Source of the DNA: Desulfurococcales archaeon
GTDB lineage: Archaea; Thermoproteota; Thermoprotei_A; Sulfolobales; Ignicoccaceae
DNA: 35,162 bases
Reading direction: 5' to 3'
NCBI GenBank assembly: GCA_027081755.1
Contig: JALWJF010000138.1
Location: 1-35,162 of the forward strand
This document shows positions 6,557 to 14,841 of this stretch, in pieces; the stretch's first letter is position 1; the number at the start of each line of letters is the position of its first letter. The position numbers and the translations under genes are program-made. Below the pieces are notes generated by a model. The model was not told the origin of the DNA. It did not search any database and saw only the letters and a program-made list of their open reading frames with translations.

Positions 6557-9143
6557 CACTTTCAAACCCGTAATCCCTCATGCCCGAAGAGTTAAGTCTC
6601 TGGGAGATCTTACTCAAAACCATTTCTCTAAGCCTCTGGAGGAGTCTCCGCTTATCCTCCATGAACACTACATCGCTAAAGGCATTAGCGACTATTACAT
6701 GAGCAAAGGGGCTTGGCACGTCCAGAGGTCCTACAACTTTCACTTCTATGTAACCTTTTTCTATTCTCATTACCGTTTCTATGGCAGCGTCTATGTTCAT
6801 GTAATCTTCTAATATCTCTCGCAAGGTCTCCTTGTAAACTGGAAAGTCCTCTATGTTTTCCACGACCTCTATCAGTTGCTGAGCAGAGATTTGCATTCGT
6901 TCGGGACTTTTCTCGTGCCCTCTATACCTCTTCAGTATCATGAAACTTCTTTGGGCGCAATGCCTAAACCTTCTTTTGAAGAGTTCTGTCCTTTTTACTG
7001 CCTCTTCTACATACTTTCTTACATTAACGCTATTTACGTCATTTAGCACTTCCTTGATATCTATGTCAGGATGGCCAGGTACTGTCAACATGAAACCATA
7101 ATCAGTAACTGTCACACTTACGTTGGTACCCACTTTCTTCCCTAAGGCATAAGCATATGCTCTAGATAGAGCATCTATCCCTCTTCTCCCTATTAAGAAG
7201 TGGAAGATAAAGTTTCTCCTATCCGGTTCATCCCATATTTCAATTAGATAGGTACTATCTCCAGGCACTACGCCTATATACTGTTCTTGTTCCTTAGCAT
7301 AATCTATTAAGGATTTAGCCGCATGCAACTCTAAGTTATACTCTTTGCTCAATTCATGTACGCTATATTTTAGCAATCTCTCTCTGAACCTCGCCACCTC
7401 TCTGGCAGAGTCGTATGCCAAGGGTAGCATCTCACTAAACCACGCCGGAACTGTTGGTCTCTCGCTAGGAGCCGGTTCAACGTAAATATTCATGCCTTTG
7501 GAGTAGAGGAAGCGGTAAGTCTTTCCCGACAGCACAAAGACGTCCCCCGGTACCAAGTTCTGAGCAAATAGTTCCTCTACGTTACCCAGAGGTTTCCCGG
7601 TCTTTGCATCATAAACCCTCACCTTACTTTCATCTGGTATGGTACCAGCATTCATGAGGTATATCATTCTCGTGGTTCTCTTCCTCTTCAAAACGTTCTT
7701 CTCCTTATCCCAGTATATTTTGGGATATACCTTCTCCTCCTCGAGCCCGTACTCACCAGCCAAGTACTTTACTACGGATATGAAGTCATCCCAGCTTAAA
7801 TCCCAGTAGGGATAAGCCCTCTTAGTTATTTCGTATGCTCTCTTAAGTTCAACTTCTCCCATCTCTAAGGTCAGAGCTATTATGTGCTGTGCTAGAACAT
7901 CTAAGGCGTTCTTTGGTATCCTGACCCTATCTATCTTCTTCTCCATAGCTAGCTTAGCCAAAACCGCGTTTTCTAACAAATCGTCTCTGTCAACAACTAT
8001 TATCCTTCCCTTTGAGACTGCATCTATCCTATGACCTGCCCTTCCCACTCTTTGCAAAAGTCTGCTAACGCTCTTGGGGCTTGAGAGTAAGATCACCAAA
8101 TCTACGTGACCTATATCTATACCCATTTCCAGAGAAGTAGAGGTAACGACGACCTTCAGCTCTCCTTTCTTAAGTTTTTCCTCCACCTCCAACCTCACTT
8201 CACGTGAAAGGGATGAGTGATGTGCTGCTACTTTGTCCGCTAAACCTTCTTTCTCTAAGTACTGCTTCAGTTTGAAAGCGACCTTTTCGGTGCTGTGTCT
8301 CGTATTGGTGAATATTAGAACTGCCCTATGCTGCTTTATTAATTCAACCATCTTCTTGTAAATGGATTCATTTAGCTCCTCAGCACTGGCATTAACAATG
8401 TCCTTTACTGGGCTTAACACCTTTATATCTATAGGCTTCGAAAACCTCGCATCAACTATCCAGACCTCTCTGTCCTTACCCCCTAAGAACGATGCCATGG
8501 TTTCTAATGGATGTATTGTAGCACTCAAACCGATCCTTTGATATTCTGTCAGTTCTGCCAACCTTTCCATACTTAGAACTAAGTGTGTGCCCCTCTTACT
8601 AGAGGCTATTTCATGTATTTCATCTACTATGAGCCATCGAACCTCAGATAGTTTCTCTCTGAATTTTGGAGATGCTAAAGCTAGGGCAAAGCTCTCTGGA
8701 GTAGTTATGAGAATGTGGGGAGGTTTTCTCAGCTGTTTCTGTTTCTCGCTGGGAGAGGTATCGCTGGTCCTTATGGCTACCCTTATCTTCTGCGTATTCT
8801 CTGGTACAAGCTGATATATCTCATTTAACGGTTCCAATAAGTTCCTCCTCATGTCATTACCTAAAGCTCTCAAGGGAGAAATGTAAATCGCATACACTTT
8901 GTCTTCGAGAGCTCCATCTATTGCCTTCCTCAGTAGTTCGTCTATTATGCCCAAGAAGGCTGCTAATGTCTTCCCGGTTCCAGTAGGAGATGATATTAGG
9001 ACATGCCTTCCCTCTTTGATAAGCTTTATAGCTCCTCTCTGGGGAGGAGAAAGGTTGCTATACTTTCCTTCGAACCAGCGCCTAACTATAGGATGGAGAA
9101 GCTTCAAGACTTCCTCTGAGGGAGGTAGTGGATCCAACCTCAT
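6504..9143 (-). CDS. lhr: Lhr-type ATP-dependent helicase
   Basis: Superfamily 2 3'-5' DNA (DNA-RNA hybrid) helicase of the Lhr family, linked to repair. The 879-residue protein carries a Q-motif-like SPPQRGAIK (32-40), Walker A SSPTGTGKT (51-59), TTPES (148-151 region), DEIH (174-177), motif III SAT (207-209), motif V TSTSLEMGIDIGHVDL and motif VI LLQRVGRAGHR, followed by the winged-helix and Lhr-core region. Length matches archaeal Lhr-core proteins. It lies between an anchored secreted protein and NOG1 on one strand, and its 3' end overlaps NOG1 by at least 53 bp. No clear ribosome-binding site precedes the ATG at 9143. Confidence 0.93.
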   Translation of the reverse strand: MRLDPLPPSEEVLKLLHPIVRRWFEGKYSNLSPPQRGAIKLIKEGRHVLISSPTGTGKTLAAFLGIIDELLRKAIDGALEDKVYAIYISPLRALGNDMRRNLLEPLNEIYQLVPENTQKIRVAIRTSDTSPSEKQKQLRKPPHILITTPESFALALASPKFREKLSEVRWLIVDEIHEIASSKRGTHLVLSMERLAELTEYQRIGLSATIHPLETMASFLGGKDREVWIVDARFSKPIDIKVLSPVKDIVNASAEELNESIYKKMVELIKQHRAVLIFTNTRHSTEKVAFKLKQYLEKEGLADKVAAHHSSLSREVRLEVEEKLKKGELKVVVTSTSLEMGIDIGHVDLVILLSSPKSVSRLLQRVGRAGHRIDAVSKGRIIVVDRDDLLENAVLAKLAMEKKIDRVRIPKNALDVLAQHIIALTLEMGEVELKRAYEITKRAYPYWDLSWDDFISVVKYLAGEYGLEEEKVYPKIYWDKEKNVLKRKRTTRMIYLMNAGTIPDESKVRVYDAKTGKPLGNVEELFAQNLVPGDVFVLSGKTYRFLYSKGMNIYVEPAPSERPTVPAWFSEMLPLAYDSAREVARFRERLLKYSVHELSKEYNLELHAAKSLIDYAKEQEQYIGVVPGDSTYLIEIWDEPDRRNFIFHFLIGRRGIDALSRAYAYALGKKVGTNVSVTVTDYGFMLTVPGHPDIDIKEVLNDVNSVNVRKYVEEAVKRTELFKRRFRHCAQRSFMILKRYRGHEKSPERMQISAQQLIEVVENIEDFPVYKETLREILEDYMNIDAAIETVMRIEKGYIEVKVVGPLDVPSPFAHVIVANAFSDVVFMEDKRRLLQRLREMVLSKISQRLNSSGMRDYGFESDVEGPTGLFPASTRTNS

Positions 9144-9184
9144 AGTGAAGGACCGTAGAGAAGTTGAAATTCACCAAAAAAGTC

Positions 9185-10609
9185 TCAGCGCTTGGTGCAT
9201 CCAGCTGCCAGATATACTTTGCCCTTTAATAGAGTCTGAGTCCTCAGAAGACCTCCCACGGCTGGATTGATCAAACTAGTATAACACACCTTATTCCCAT
9301 CTAATGTAGCCAAGACATATAGTGAAGAGAGCTTCTGTGGTACATTCTCTATTCTAAACTTAAATGTTCCAGCATTGCTTTTAATCACTACAGTGCTATT
9401 TGTGTAGTTACCTAAACCGAAGATGAGTCTCCTCACAGGACTAAGTTCTAGTCCTTGAAGCAGTGCTATATTCCTCTGCAAGTTACCTACATTTATGACG
9501 TTACTGTTCCCGTTGGGATCGTAATAAGCTATCTCTATACCATTTCTTGCTCTTACTAAGAAGAGTACATCGCCGACATAACCCTTACCACTGAAGTCAC
9601 CTACACCAATATAGTTGTAAAGGCCATTGATGTCATAGGTTACTGTCTTATTCTGTATCAAGTTCCATATCTTTAATTTGAACATACTCTTGGCTTGATG
9701 GAACTGTAAGCTCTTGAGGTTGGCCAGCGCTACCATAACAAAATATGGGTCACTCTTGTACGGTGCATACTCTAAGAACGTCGGTATAAAGGTAGCTATT
9801 CTCATTTCCATTACTTTTAGTACACCTTCCTTTTCACCATCAACACCCTTGTAATGGAAGTAGAGGTTGGGTATTGCCCTAATAGTCCACATAACCAAAC
9901 ATCCTCTACCATCTAGCAAGTCTGGTAGTGCGTTGATCCTGGTTATGTTACTCATGTTTATGTTCACAGTTATATTTCTTAACACCTTAGAGTTCAAGGC
10001 ATTATACAGCGTACAGATAGCAGTACTGTTGAAAATGTTAACGCCCCAAACATAAACGTTGCCTTTCAAATAGAAGAAACCGTACTTCTGAGCTTTTATA
10101 TTCTTTAAACTAGCAATTGGAGTTGCTTTGTTTCCATATATTTCATAGATTTTGTTACCTAAGCCGAGCAGGAGCTTGTCATCTTTAACGGCATACTCAC
10201 CCCTTCTCGGATCGTATATGGGATATACTTTCGTGGTATTTAGGGTGAACTTACCAATTAGTTTAGTGCCTTTGAATGTCCATATCTCCCTCGAACCTTT
10301 GAGTGTAGTAACGTATATGAACAATGTACCGTCGGGTTGAGGATAGGTCAACGGTATAGCGCTCCTAACTCCCTTAAGCTCCATGAATTTCATTGTAATT
10401 GTATTTCTATTAGTAGTGGGGGTTAGGTTAACCTTCGCTCGAACCATATTTTGTATTCCCCTTTGTGATCCTCCAAGACTGGGAGGGGATAGGAGAACTA
10501 CATAAACAAGGGCAGCAGCTGCTATGATAACTATTATTGGGATAATTATTAACCAAGGTGTCCTTCTATTTTGCACACTCTTAGTTTCATTAGCGTGCTG
10601 AGCACTCAT
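9185..10609 (-). CDS. Membrane-anchored extracellular protein, unknown
   Basis: I do not recognise this 474-residue protein. A hydrophilic N-terminus of about 17 residues (MSAQHANETKSVQNRRTP) is followed by one strong membrane helix (LIIIPIIVIIAAAALVYVVLL). The large remainder is beta-rich and Asn/Thr-rich, with many N-x-S/T sequons (NITVNINMSN region, NSTA, NYTNST), as expected for a glycosylated extracellular domain. Repeating strand-turn segments such as DGTLFIYVTTLKGSREIWTF, GNVYVWG and KVCYTSL hint at a beta-propeller, but no repeat is clean enough to be sure. It lies 42 bp downstream of egsA and 41 bp upstream of lhr on the same strand. Confidence 0.7.
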   Translation of the reverse strand: MSAQHANETKSVQNRRTPWLIIIPIIVIIAAAALVYVVLLSPPSLGGSQRGIQNMVRAKVNLTPTTNRNTITMKFMELKGVRSAIPLTYPQPDGTLFIYVTTLKGSREIWTFKGTKLIGKFTLNTTKVYPIYDPRRGEYAVKDDKLLLGLGNKIYEIYGNKATPIASLKNIKAQKYGFFYLKGNVYVWGVNIFNSTAICTLYNALNSKVLRNITVNINMSNITRINALPDLLDGRGCLVMWTIRAIPNLYFHYKGVDGEKEGVLKVMEMRIATFIPTFLEYAPYKSDPYFVMVALANLKSLQFHQAKSMFKLKIWNLIQNKTVTYDINGLYNYIGVGDFSGKGYVGDVLFLVRARNGIEIAYYDPNGNSNVINVGNLQRNIALLQGLELSPVRRLIFGLGNYTNSTVVIKSNAGTFKFRIENVPQKLSSLYVLATLDGNKVCYTSLINPAVGGLLRTQTLLKGKVYLAAGCTKR

Positions 10610-10651
10610 GCTCTATTCCCGGCCTCTCGGCACACTATCCCCAAAAACCCT

Positions 10652-11710
10652 TTACCTAATAACTCCAGTAACCTTAGCCAAATGTTCAGCAGCTTCCCTC
10701 TTTAATTTCTCCGTACCTAAGATGGTATATCTACCCTTCCTTATAGTTGGGGCTATTATTAATGCTTCTACTATTTTTTCATCGTTCACTCCTAGCTCTT
10801 CCGCGGTCGTCGGTAGTCTGACCTCTTTCAACACCTTCCTAACCCTTTTCCAGAGCTTAGAACCATGCAGGTAAAGCATCATAATGCTCCCCAAACCCAC
10901 TTGTTCACCATGTAAGGCAGGCCTGTTAGCTACTATATCTAAAGCATGAGAGAATAGGTGTTCGCTACCACTAGCCGGTCTGGAGCTTCCTGCAATACAC
11001 ATAGCAACGCTAGAAGATATGAGTGCCTCAACCAGTATTCTCAATCCTTCATCAACTAAATTCTTGAGCAAGTTTACGTATTTGAGAACGTGTTTAGCGC
11101 TCATAAGGGCTAGGGATGCGGCGTAAGAGCCATAGTACTCACCCTTTAGGAGGTGGGCTAGTCTCCAATCCTTGACCGCACTGAACTTTGCTAGTACGTC
11201 GCCAATACCCGCTCTGTTTAGCCTTTCTGGAGCGCTAGAAATTATGTCTAAGTCAGCAATGACCGCTATCGGTGCTCTGGTTTTTATGCTCATGGGTCCG
11301 TTTATGCCCTTAAGGCTGGAAAAGGGAGATGCTATACCGTCGTGGCTGGTGGCGGAGGGTAAGCTAACGATATCCTTATCTAGCTTATGGGCTATGAACT
11401 TAGCTAGGTCTATGGACTTCCCTCCTCCAAAACCTATGAAAAGGGATACGTCATCCGGAACTTTCTTGAGAAGCCTATCGGCTTCTTCTTTGCTAGGTTC
11501 TTTTGCTAGTAGCACGTCTACCCTAAATCCTTCCTTTTCGAGAATCCCTTGTACTTGATCTCCCCACTCGTCCCAAACATGAGGTCCACTTATGATGACT
11601 ATCCTCCCCTTTGTGTAACCCAAGCCTTTGATCACATTCCCAAGCTTGCTCCTTGTCCCCTTGCCTACGACAATCCTTTTCATCAGATCGATCTCGTGAA
11701 CTCTGTCCAT
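10652..11710 (-). CDS. egsA: sn-Glycerol-1-phosphate dehydrogenase
   Basis: Reduces dihydroxyacetone phosphate to sn-glycerol-1-phosphate, setting the archaeal stereochemistry of ether lipids. The 352-residue protein has the diagnostic nucleotide-binding [12 protein letters not shown] (93-104), the [14 protein letters not shown] segment (121-134), and metal-ligand regions around [11 protein letters not shown] and [10 protein letters not shown] typical of this iron/zinc dehydrogenase family. Length matches archaeal enzymes (about 350). It starts at ATG 11710 and is divergent from the LX ribosomal operon across 92 bp. The anchored secreted protein follows on the same strand. This gene alone is strong evidence for an archaeal source. 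Confidence 0.96.
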   Translation of the reverse strand: MDRVHEIDLMKRIVVGKGTRSKLGNVIKGLGYTKGRIVIISGPHVWDEWGDQVQGILEKEGFRVDVLLAKEPSKEEADRLLKKVPDDVSLFIGFGGGKSIDLAKFIAHKLDKDIVSLPSATSHDGIASPFSSLKGINGPMSIKTRAPIAVIADLDIISSAPERLNRAGIGDVLAKFSAVKDWRLAHLLKGEYYGSYAASLALMSAKHVLKYVNLLKNLVDEGLRILVEALISSSVAMCIAGSSRPASGSEHLFSHALDIVANRPALHGEQVGLGSIMMLYLHGSKLWKRVRKVLKEVRLPTTAEELGVNDEKIVEALIIAPTIRKGRYTILGTEKLKREAAEHLAKVTGVIR

Positions 11711-11770
11711 TTCTTTTCCAAAGTATGTAACAAGCGGAGTTGAAATATCATTTGCCCGAGCAATCCTTTT

Positions 11771-11790
11771 TAGAAGGTGCTAGAAGGTAT
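11771..11790 (+). repeat. Tandem 10-bp near-repeat in the LX leader
   Basis: TAGAAGGTGC is followed at once by TAGAAGGTAT, a shared TAGAAGGT at exactly one helical turn. It lies 13-32 bp before the LX start and just before GAGGGG, the likely ribosome-binding site. It could be an operator, a duplicated ribosome-binding site, or chance. Confidence 0.4.
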
Positions 11791-11802
11791 GAGGGGCTTC
11801 AA

Positions 11803-12117
11803 ATGAGTGATATAAAGTTCTTTAAGATTACTGGTTACATGCTCATATCCCATGATAAGAATCCGCGCTGGCAAAAATTTGAGATAATAAGGATGGGTAG
11901 CAAACCCGAAGACGTTGTTGAGAGGACCCTCTCAGAGCTAGGCAGCAGACACAAGCTCAAGAGATATCATATAAGAGTCGAACGTGTTGAGGAGGTTCCC
12001 GAGGATCAAGTAGAGGAACTCTACTACCTTCAGCTGGCACATTTGAACGAGTGGGAAGCCTATGATGCTCATAAAGTGTGGAGAAAGTACAAGCTCGGCT
12101 GGGGTGCGTTTAAGTGA
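11803..12117 (+). CDS. rpl18a: Ribosomal protein LX (L18a/L20e)
   Basis: Archaeal large-subunit protein related to the eukaryotic L18a. The 104-residue product begins MSDIKFFKITGYML, the expected N-terminus, so I place the start at ATG 11803 with GAGGGG (11791-11796) upstream, not at the longer in-frame start at 11740. The body has the duplicated beta-alpha pattern (FEIIRMG...KPEDVVERTLSELGSRHKLKRYHIRVERVEEV) of the family. It is the first gene of the LX-pfdA-ftsY-secE-spt5-L11-L1-L10 operon, and its last four bases overlap the GTG start of prefoldin alpha, implying translational coupling. Confidence 0.9.
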   Translation: MSDIKFFKITGYMLISHDKNPRWQKFEIIRMGSKPEDVVERTLSELGSRHKLKRYHIRVERVEEVPEDQVEELYYLQLAHLNEWEAYDAHKVWRKYKLGWGAFK

Positions 12118-12581
12118 GTGTGAAAAATGAAGAAGTTCAACAACTTTATTCAGAATTACTAGCCCTTCAGTCTGAATATGAGAAGCAGAGCATCTTATAT
12201 GAGAACTTGAGGTCCCAAATAGATGCATTAAAAGCTTTAGCAAAGGATTACGAAACGACTATTAATGAGCTAGAAGACCTTGAAGAAGGCAAGGAGGCCC
12301 TAGTACCCATGGGTTCAGTCCTCGTTAAAGCTAATCTACATGGAAGTGTCCTAGTCCCTCTAGGAGCCAACTTCTATATTACCATGAAACCTTCGGATGC
12401 CATTGAAAAGCTAAAAGAATACAAGAAAAAGGTTGAAGAGGATATTAAGTTCCTTGAAAACGAGTTGGCGAAGCTATCGCAAAACATCGCCTCTTTAGAA
12501 ACTAGAATCAACGAAATAACGCTAAAGTTAAGATCGATGCAAACAGTAAGCACGACAAATAAGGAAATCAAAAAAGAATAA
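12114..12581 (+). CDS. pfdA: Prefoldin alpha subunit
   Basis: Subunit of the jellyfish-shaped cytosolic chaperone (two alpha, four beta) that passes unfolded proteins to the thermosome. The 155-residue product has long N- and C-terminal coiled-coil helices flanking the beta hairpin region LVPMGSVLVKANLHGSVLVPLGANFY, the diagnostic alpha-subunit core with two hairpins. The C-terminal tail TTNKEIKKE is charged. The start is GTG at 12114, overlapping the LX stop (GTGA). This gene order with LX and ftsY is widely conserved in archaea and supports the assignment. Confidence 0.94.
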   Translation: MSVKNEEVQQLYSELLALQSEYEKQSILYENLRSQIDALKALAKDYETTINELEDLEEGKEALVPMGSVLVKANLHGSVLVPLGANFYITMKPSDAIEKLKEYKKKVEEDIKFLENELAKLSQNIASLETRINEITLKLRSMQTVSTTNKEIKKE

Positions 12582-12588
12582 CTTCTAG

Positions 12589-12594
12589 TATTAA
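12589..12594 (+). promoter_or_regulatory. Possible internal TATA box before ftsY
   Basis: TATTAA in the 48-bp gap between pfdA and ftsY lies 36 bp before the ftsY TTG start, a suitable place for an internal archaeal promoter. The short T-run at 12599-12602 that follows is too weak to call a terminator. This is a positional inference only. Confidence 0.25.
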
Positions 12595-12629
12595 CCCCTT
12601 TTCTTGCCACTCATTAAGGGTTCTAGACT

Positions 12630-13658
12630 TTGTTAGGTAGGCTTAAAAAAGTACTTAAAAGCTTGGTCAATGAGGTAGTGAAAGCCGAAAAACCAGTAGA
12701 GGTAGAGGAAGTACCTAAAGAAGTTAAAAAAGAGACCACAAAGAAACAAGAAAAAGAAAAGAAGGGATTCTTGGCGAGAGTAAAGGAAGTTGTAGCCTAC
12801 AAAGAAATAGACGTAAAGAAACTCGAACCAATACTTGAGGAGTATGTCCTAATTTTAAGCGAACTCGACGTAGCCTATGAAGTTGCAGAACAACTCATGG
12901 AAGAGTTCAAGAAGAAGCTGGTAGGTATGAAAATAAGAAGAGGTACCGACGAGAGAGAGCTCGTTAAGAAGGCTCTTCTAGAGTCCATAAAGACCCTAGT
13001 TTCTGTCCCGAGCTTCGACTTGGTCGAAGAAGCAAAAAAAGCCAGAGCAGAAGGCAGAATTCTAAAGATAATGTTTATGGGAGTTAATGGCGTTGGCAAA
13101 ACAACTACTATCGCAAAGGTTGCATACATGTTAAAGAGGGCTGGAATCACTCCGGTATTGGCTGCAGCTGATACCTTTAGGGCTGGAGCAGTTGAGCAAC
13201 TAAAGGTTCATGCACAGAGGATAGGCGTGCCAATAGTAACAAAACCCTATGGATCGGATCCGGCGTCGGTAGCTTATGATGCAATAGAGTATGCTAGATC
13301 AAGGGGCTTCAACGTAGTGCTAATTGATACCGCCGGCAGAATGCATGTCGATGTGGACTTGATGAATGAACTTAGAAAGGTTGCAAAAGTTGCAGAACCC
13401 GATTATAAAATACTTGTTCTTGATGCACTAACTGGTAACGATGCTGTAGAACAAGCAAGATTTTTTGATGAGGCTGTAGGTGTTGATGGTGTTATATTGA
13501 CTAAGGTGGACGCTGATGCAAAAGGAGGAGCCGTACTAAGCGTCGCTGCGACGATAAAGAAACCTATCCTGTACTTGGGGGTCGGACAGAATTACGAGGA
13601 CTTGATAAAGTATGATCCCAACTGGTTCGTGGAAAAATTGCTGGGTGAAGGGCTATGA
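12630..13658 (+). CDS. ftsY: Signal recognition particle receptor FtsY
   Basis: GTPase receptor that docks SRP-bound ribosomes at the membrane. The 342-residue protein has a highly charged N-terminal A region (Lys/Glu-rich, residues 1-50), a helical N domain, then the SRP-type G domain: G1 GVNGVGKT (151-158), the insertion-box motif DTFRAGA (181-187), G3 DTAGR (233-237), G4 TKVD (291-294) and the closing GVGQNYEDLI. The start is TTG at 12630, where the MLGRLKKVLK helix begins. The 3' end overlaps the secE start by 4 bp (ATGA), coupling two components of the same protein-targeting route. Confidence 0.96.
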   Translation: MLGRLKKVLKSLVNEVVKAEKPVEVEEVPKEVKKETTKKQEKEKKGFLARVKEVVAYKEIDVKKLEPILEEYVLILSELDVAYEVAEQLMEEFKKKLVGMKIRRGTDERELVKKALLESIKTLVSVPSFDLVEEAKKARAEGRILKIMFMGVNGVGKTTTIAKVAYMLKRAGITPVLAAADTFRAGAVEQLKVHAQRIGVPIVTKPYGSDPASVAYDAIEYARSRGFNVVLIDTAGRMHVDVDLMNELRKVAKVAEPDYKILVLDALTGNDAVEQARFFDEAVGVDGVILTKVDADAKGGAVLSVAATIKKPILYLGVGQNYEDLIKYDPNWFVEKLLGEGL

Positions 13659-13849
13659 AGGGGTTTAATTATTATATCGAAAAGATTAAGGGTATGATCA
13701 ACGACTGGAAGCTGATACTGAACTTGGCCAGTAAACCCAGCCCAGACGAATTCAACGCTATACTGAAGGTAATAGGTCTGGCTACAATCATTATAGGCAT
13801 ACTGGCATATATAATAAGAGTAATAATCGTGCTGACGCTATATGGGTGA
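13655..13849 (+). CDS. secE: Protein translocase subunit SecE/Sec61 gamma
   Basis: Small essential clamp subunit of the SecYE translocon. The 64-residue protein has an amphipathic N-terminal helix (YYIEKIKGMINDWKLILNLASKPSPDEF) with the conserved Lys-Pro-Ser/Asp-Glu-Phe stretch, followed by one membrane helix (IGLATIIIGILAYIIRVIIVLTLYG). This is the archaeal/eukaryotic Sec61-gamma layout. It overlaps ftsY by 4 bp and lies six bases before spt5, the standard archaeal order. Confidence 0.93.
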   Translation: MKGFNYYIEKIKGMINDWKLILNLASKPSPDEFNAILKVIGLATIIIGILAYIIRVIIVLTLYG

Positions 13850-13855
13850 AAAATC

Positions 13856-14293
13856 ATGGCATTCTTTCCGGTCAGGACAGTAAATGGAAGAGAATTAGAA
13901 GTTGCTCTAATAGTAGAGGAAAGAGCCAAGACACTTAATTTGGATATAAGGTCAGTAATAGTACCACCCCGAATAAAGGGCTTTATCATAGTCGAAAGCC
14001 CCGCGCACTTCATTGTAAGAGAAGCTATCCAAGGTATCAAGTACGTGAGAGGAGGACCTGGAAAGAAAATGAAATTAGAAGAAGTTCTGAAGCTGATAAA
14101 GCCGATACCAATAATTGAGACAATAAATGTGGGCGACATCGTGGAACTCGTAGCGGGTGTATTCAGAGGAATGAAAGCCAAGGTGGAAGCGAAGATTCCC
14201 GAAAAGAATGAAGTTATCGTCAGCATTTTGGAGGCGGCCTATCCGTTACAAATAACAGTACCCGCCGACTACGTGCGTCCGGTGCAGAGGTGA
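13856..14293 (+). CDS. spt5: Transcription elongation factor Spt5 (NusG)
   Basis: Binds the RNA polymerase clamp (with Spt4) and makes elongation processive. The 145-residue protein contains the NGN domain (about 1-82, FFPVRTVNGRELEVALIVEERA with the VPPRIKGFIIVES core) and one KOW domain (about 90-145, INVGDIVELVAGVFRGMKAKVE). This is the compact archaeal architecture. It starts six bases after secE and ends six bases before the L11 gene within the ribosomal/secretion operon. The partner Spt4 is not in the window. Confidence 0.95.
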   Translation: MAFFPVRTVNGRELEVALIVEERAKTLNLDIRSVIVPPRIKGFIIVESPAHFIVREAIQGIKYVRGGPGKKMKLEEVLKLIKPIPIIETINVGDIVELVAGVFRGMKAKVEAKIPEKNEVIVSILEAAYPLQITVPADYVRPVQR

Positions 14294-14299
14294 AGAAGC

Positions 14300-14809
14300 A
14301 TGCCCAAGAAAGTATTATCATTCACTATTGAGGGCGGTGCAGCAAAACCCGCTCCTCCACTGAAAACTGCCCTCGAAGCGGAAGGCCTAGACGTAAATGA
14401 AGTAGTGAATAAGATAAACGAACTTACTAAGAGGTACAAAGGCTTTACGATAACAGTAAAAGTAATAGTTGACCCCGAAACAAAAGAATACGAGATCGAA
14501 ATAGAACCACCCAACATAACCGAACTGTTGTTAAAGCTTGCCGGAGCTCCAAGACCATCCGGAGATCCTATACATCAAAAGGTTGGAGACTTACCCTTCG
14601 AAAAGGTGATTGAAGCAGCCATCTTGAAAGCACCCGAACTCACAGCTAAGACTCTCAAAGCTGCAGTAAAGACAGTCCTAGGCACAGCAAGAGCAATAGG
14701 ACTTACCGTTGACAAGAAAGACCCCAAGGAAGTGACTAGAGAAGTGGAAGCCGGCATGTACGATGAAATAATAAAGAAGCATGAACCTGAGTGGGAAGCA
14801 GTCAGTTAA
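14300..14809 (+). CDS. rpl11: Ribosomal protein L11
   Basis: Binds the GTPase-associated centre of 23S rRNA with L10/L12. The 169-residue protein fits archaeal L11 in length and context, with an N-terminal [11 protein letters not shown] and a C-terminal RNA-binding domain containing [11 protein letters not shown], equivalent to the conserved GTARSMGI-like segment. One feature is odd: the usually near-invariant PPLGPALGPLG is replaced by [11 protein letters not shown] at residues 19-29, changing the glycines and prolines of the linker that faces the factor-binding site. It lies between spt5 and L1. Confidence 0.93.
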   Translation: MPKKVLSFTIEGGAAKPAPPLKTALEAEGLDVNEVVNKINELTKRYKGFTITVKVIVDPETKEYEIEIEPPNITELLLKLAGAPRPSGDPIHQKVGDLPFEKVIEAAILKAPELTAKTLKAAVKTVLGTARAIGLTVDKKDPKEVTREVEAGMYDEIIKKHEPEWEAVS

Positions 14810-14811
14810 AA

Positions 14812-14834
14812 CCCCCGTAGCTAGACAGTGGGGG
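14812..14834 (+). promoter_or_regulatory. GC hairpin overlapping the L1 ribosome-binding site
   Basis: CCCCC (14812-14816) can pair with GGGGG (14830-14834), leaving a 13-base loop in the 32-bp gap between the L11 and L1 genes. The GGGGG arm lies seven bases before the TTG start of L1, where the ribosome-binding site should be, so the hairpin would mask it. Archaeal L1 is known in methanogens to repress its own mRNA. Whether this hairpin is an L1 target is inference. Confidence 0.4.
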
Positions 14835-14841
14835 CTCGAAG

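Noticed and set aside
8899-9270. Plus-strand open frame of 123 codons over the start of lhr
   Set aside because: It is antisense to conserved Lhr motifs, with low-complexity Ser/Leu composition and no ribosome-binding site.
10652-11710. Plus-strand open frames inside egsA (for example 11172-11558)
   Set aside because: Shadows of a strongly conserved gene; no start signals or recognisable protein.
11740-11802. Longer start for LX at 11740
   Set aside because: Homologues begin at MSDIKFFK; GAGGGG is placed for the ATG at 11803 and the tandem repeat lies in the extension.
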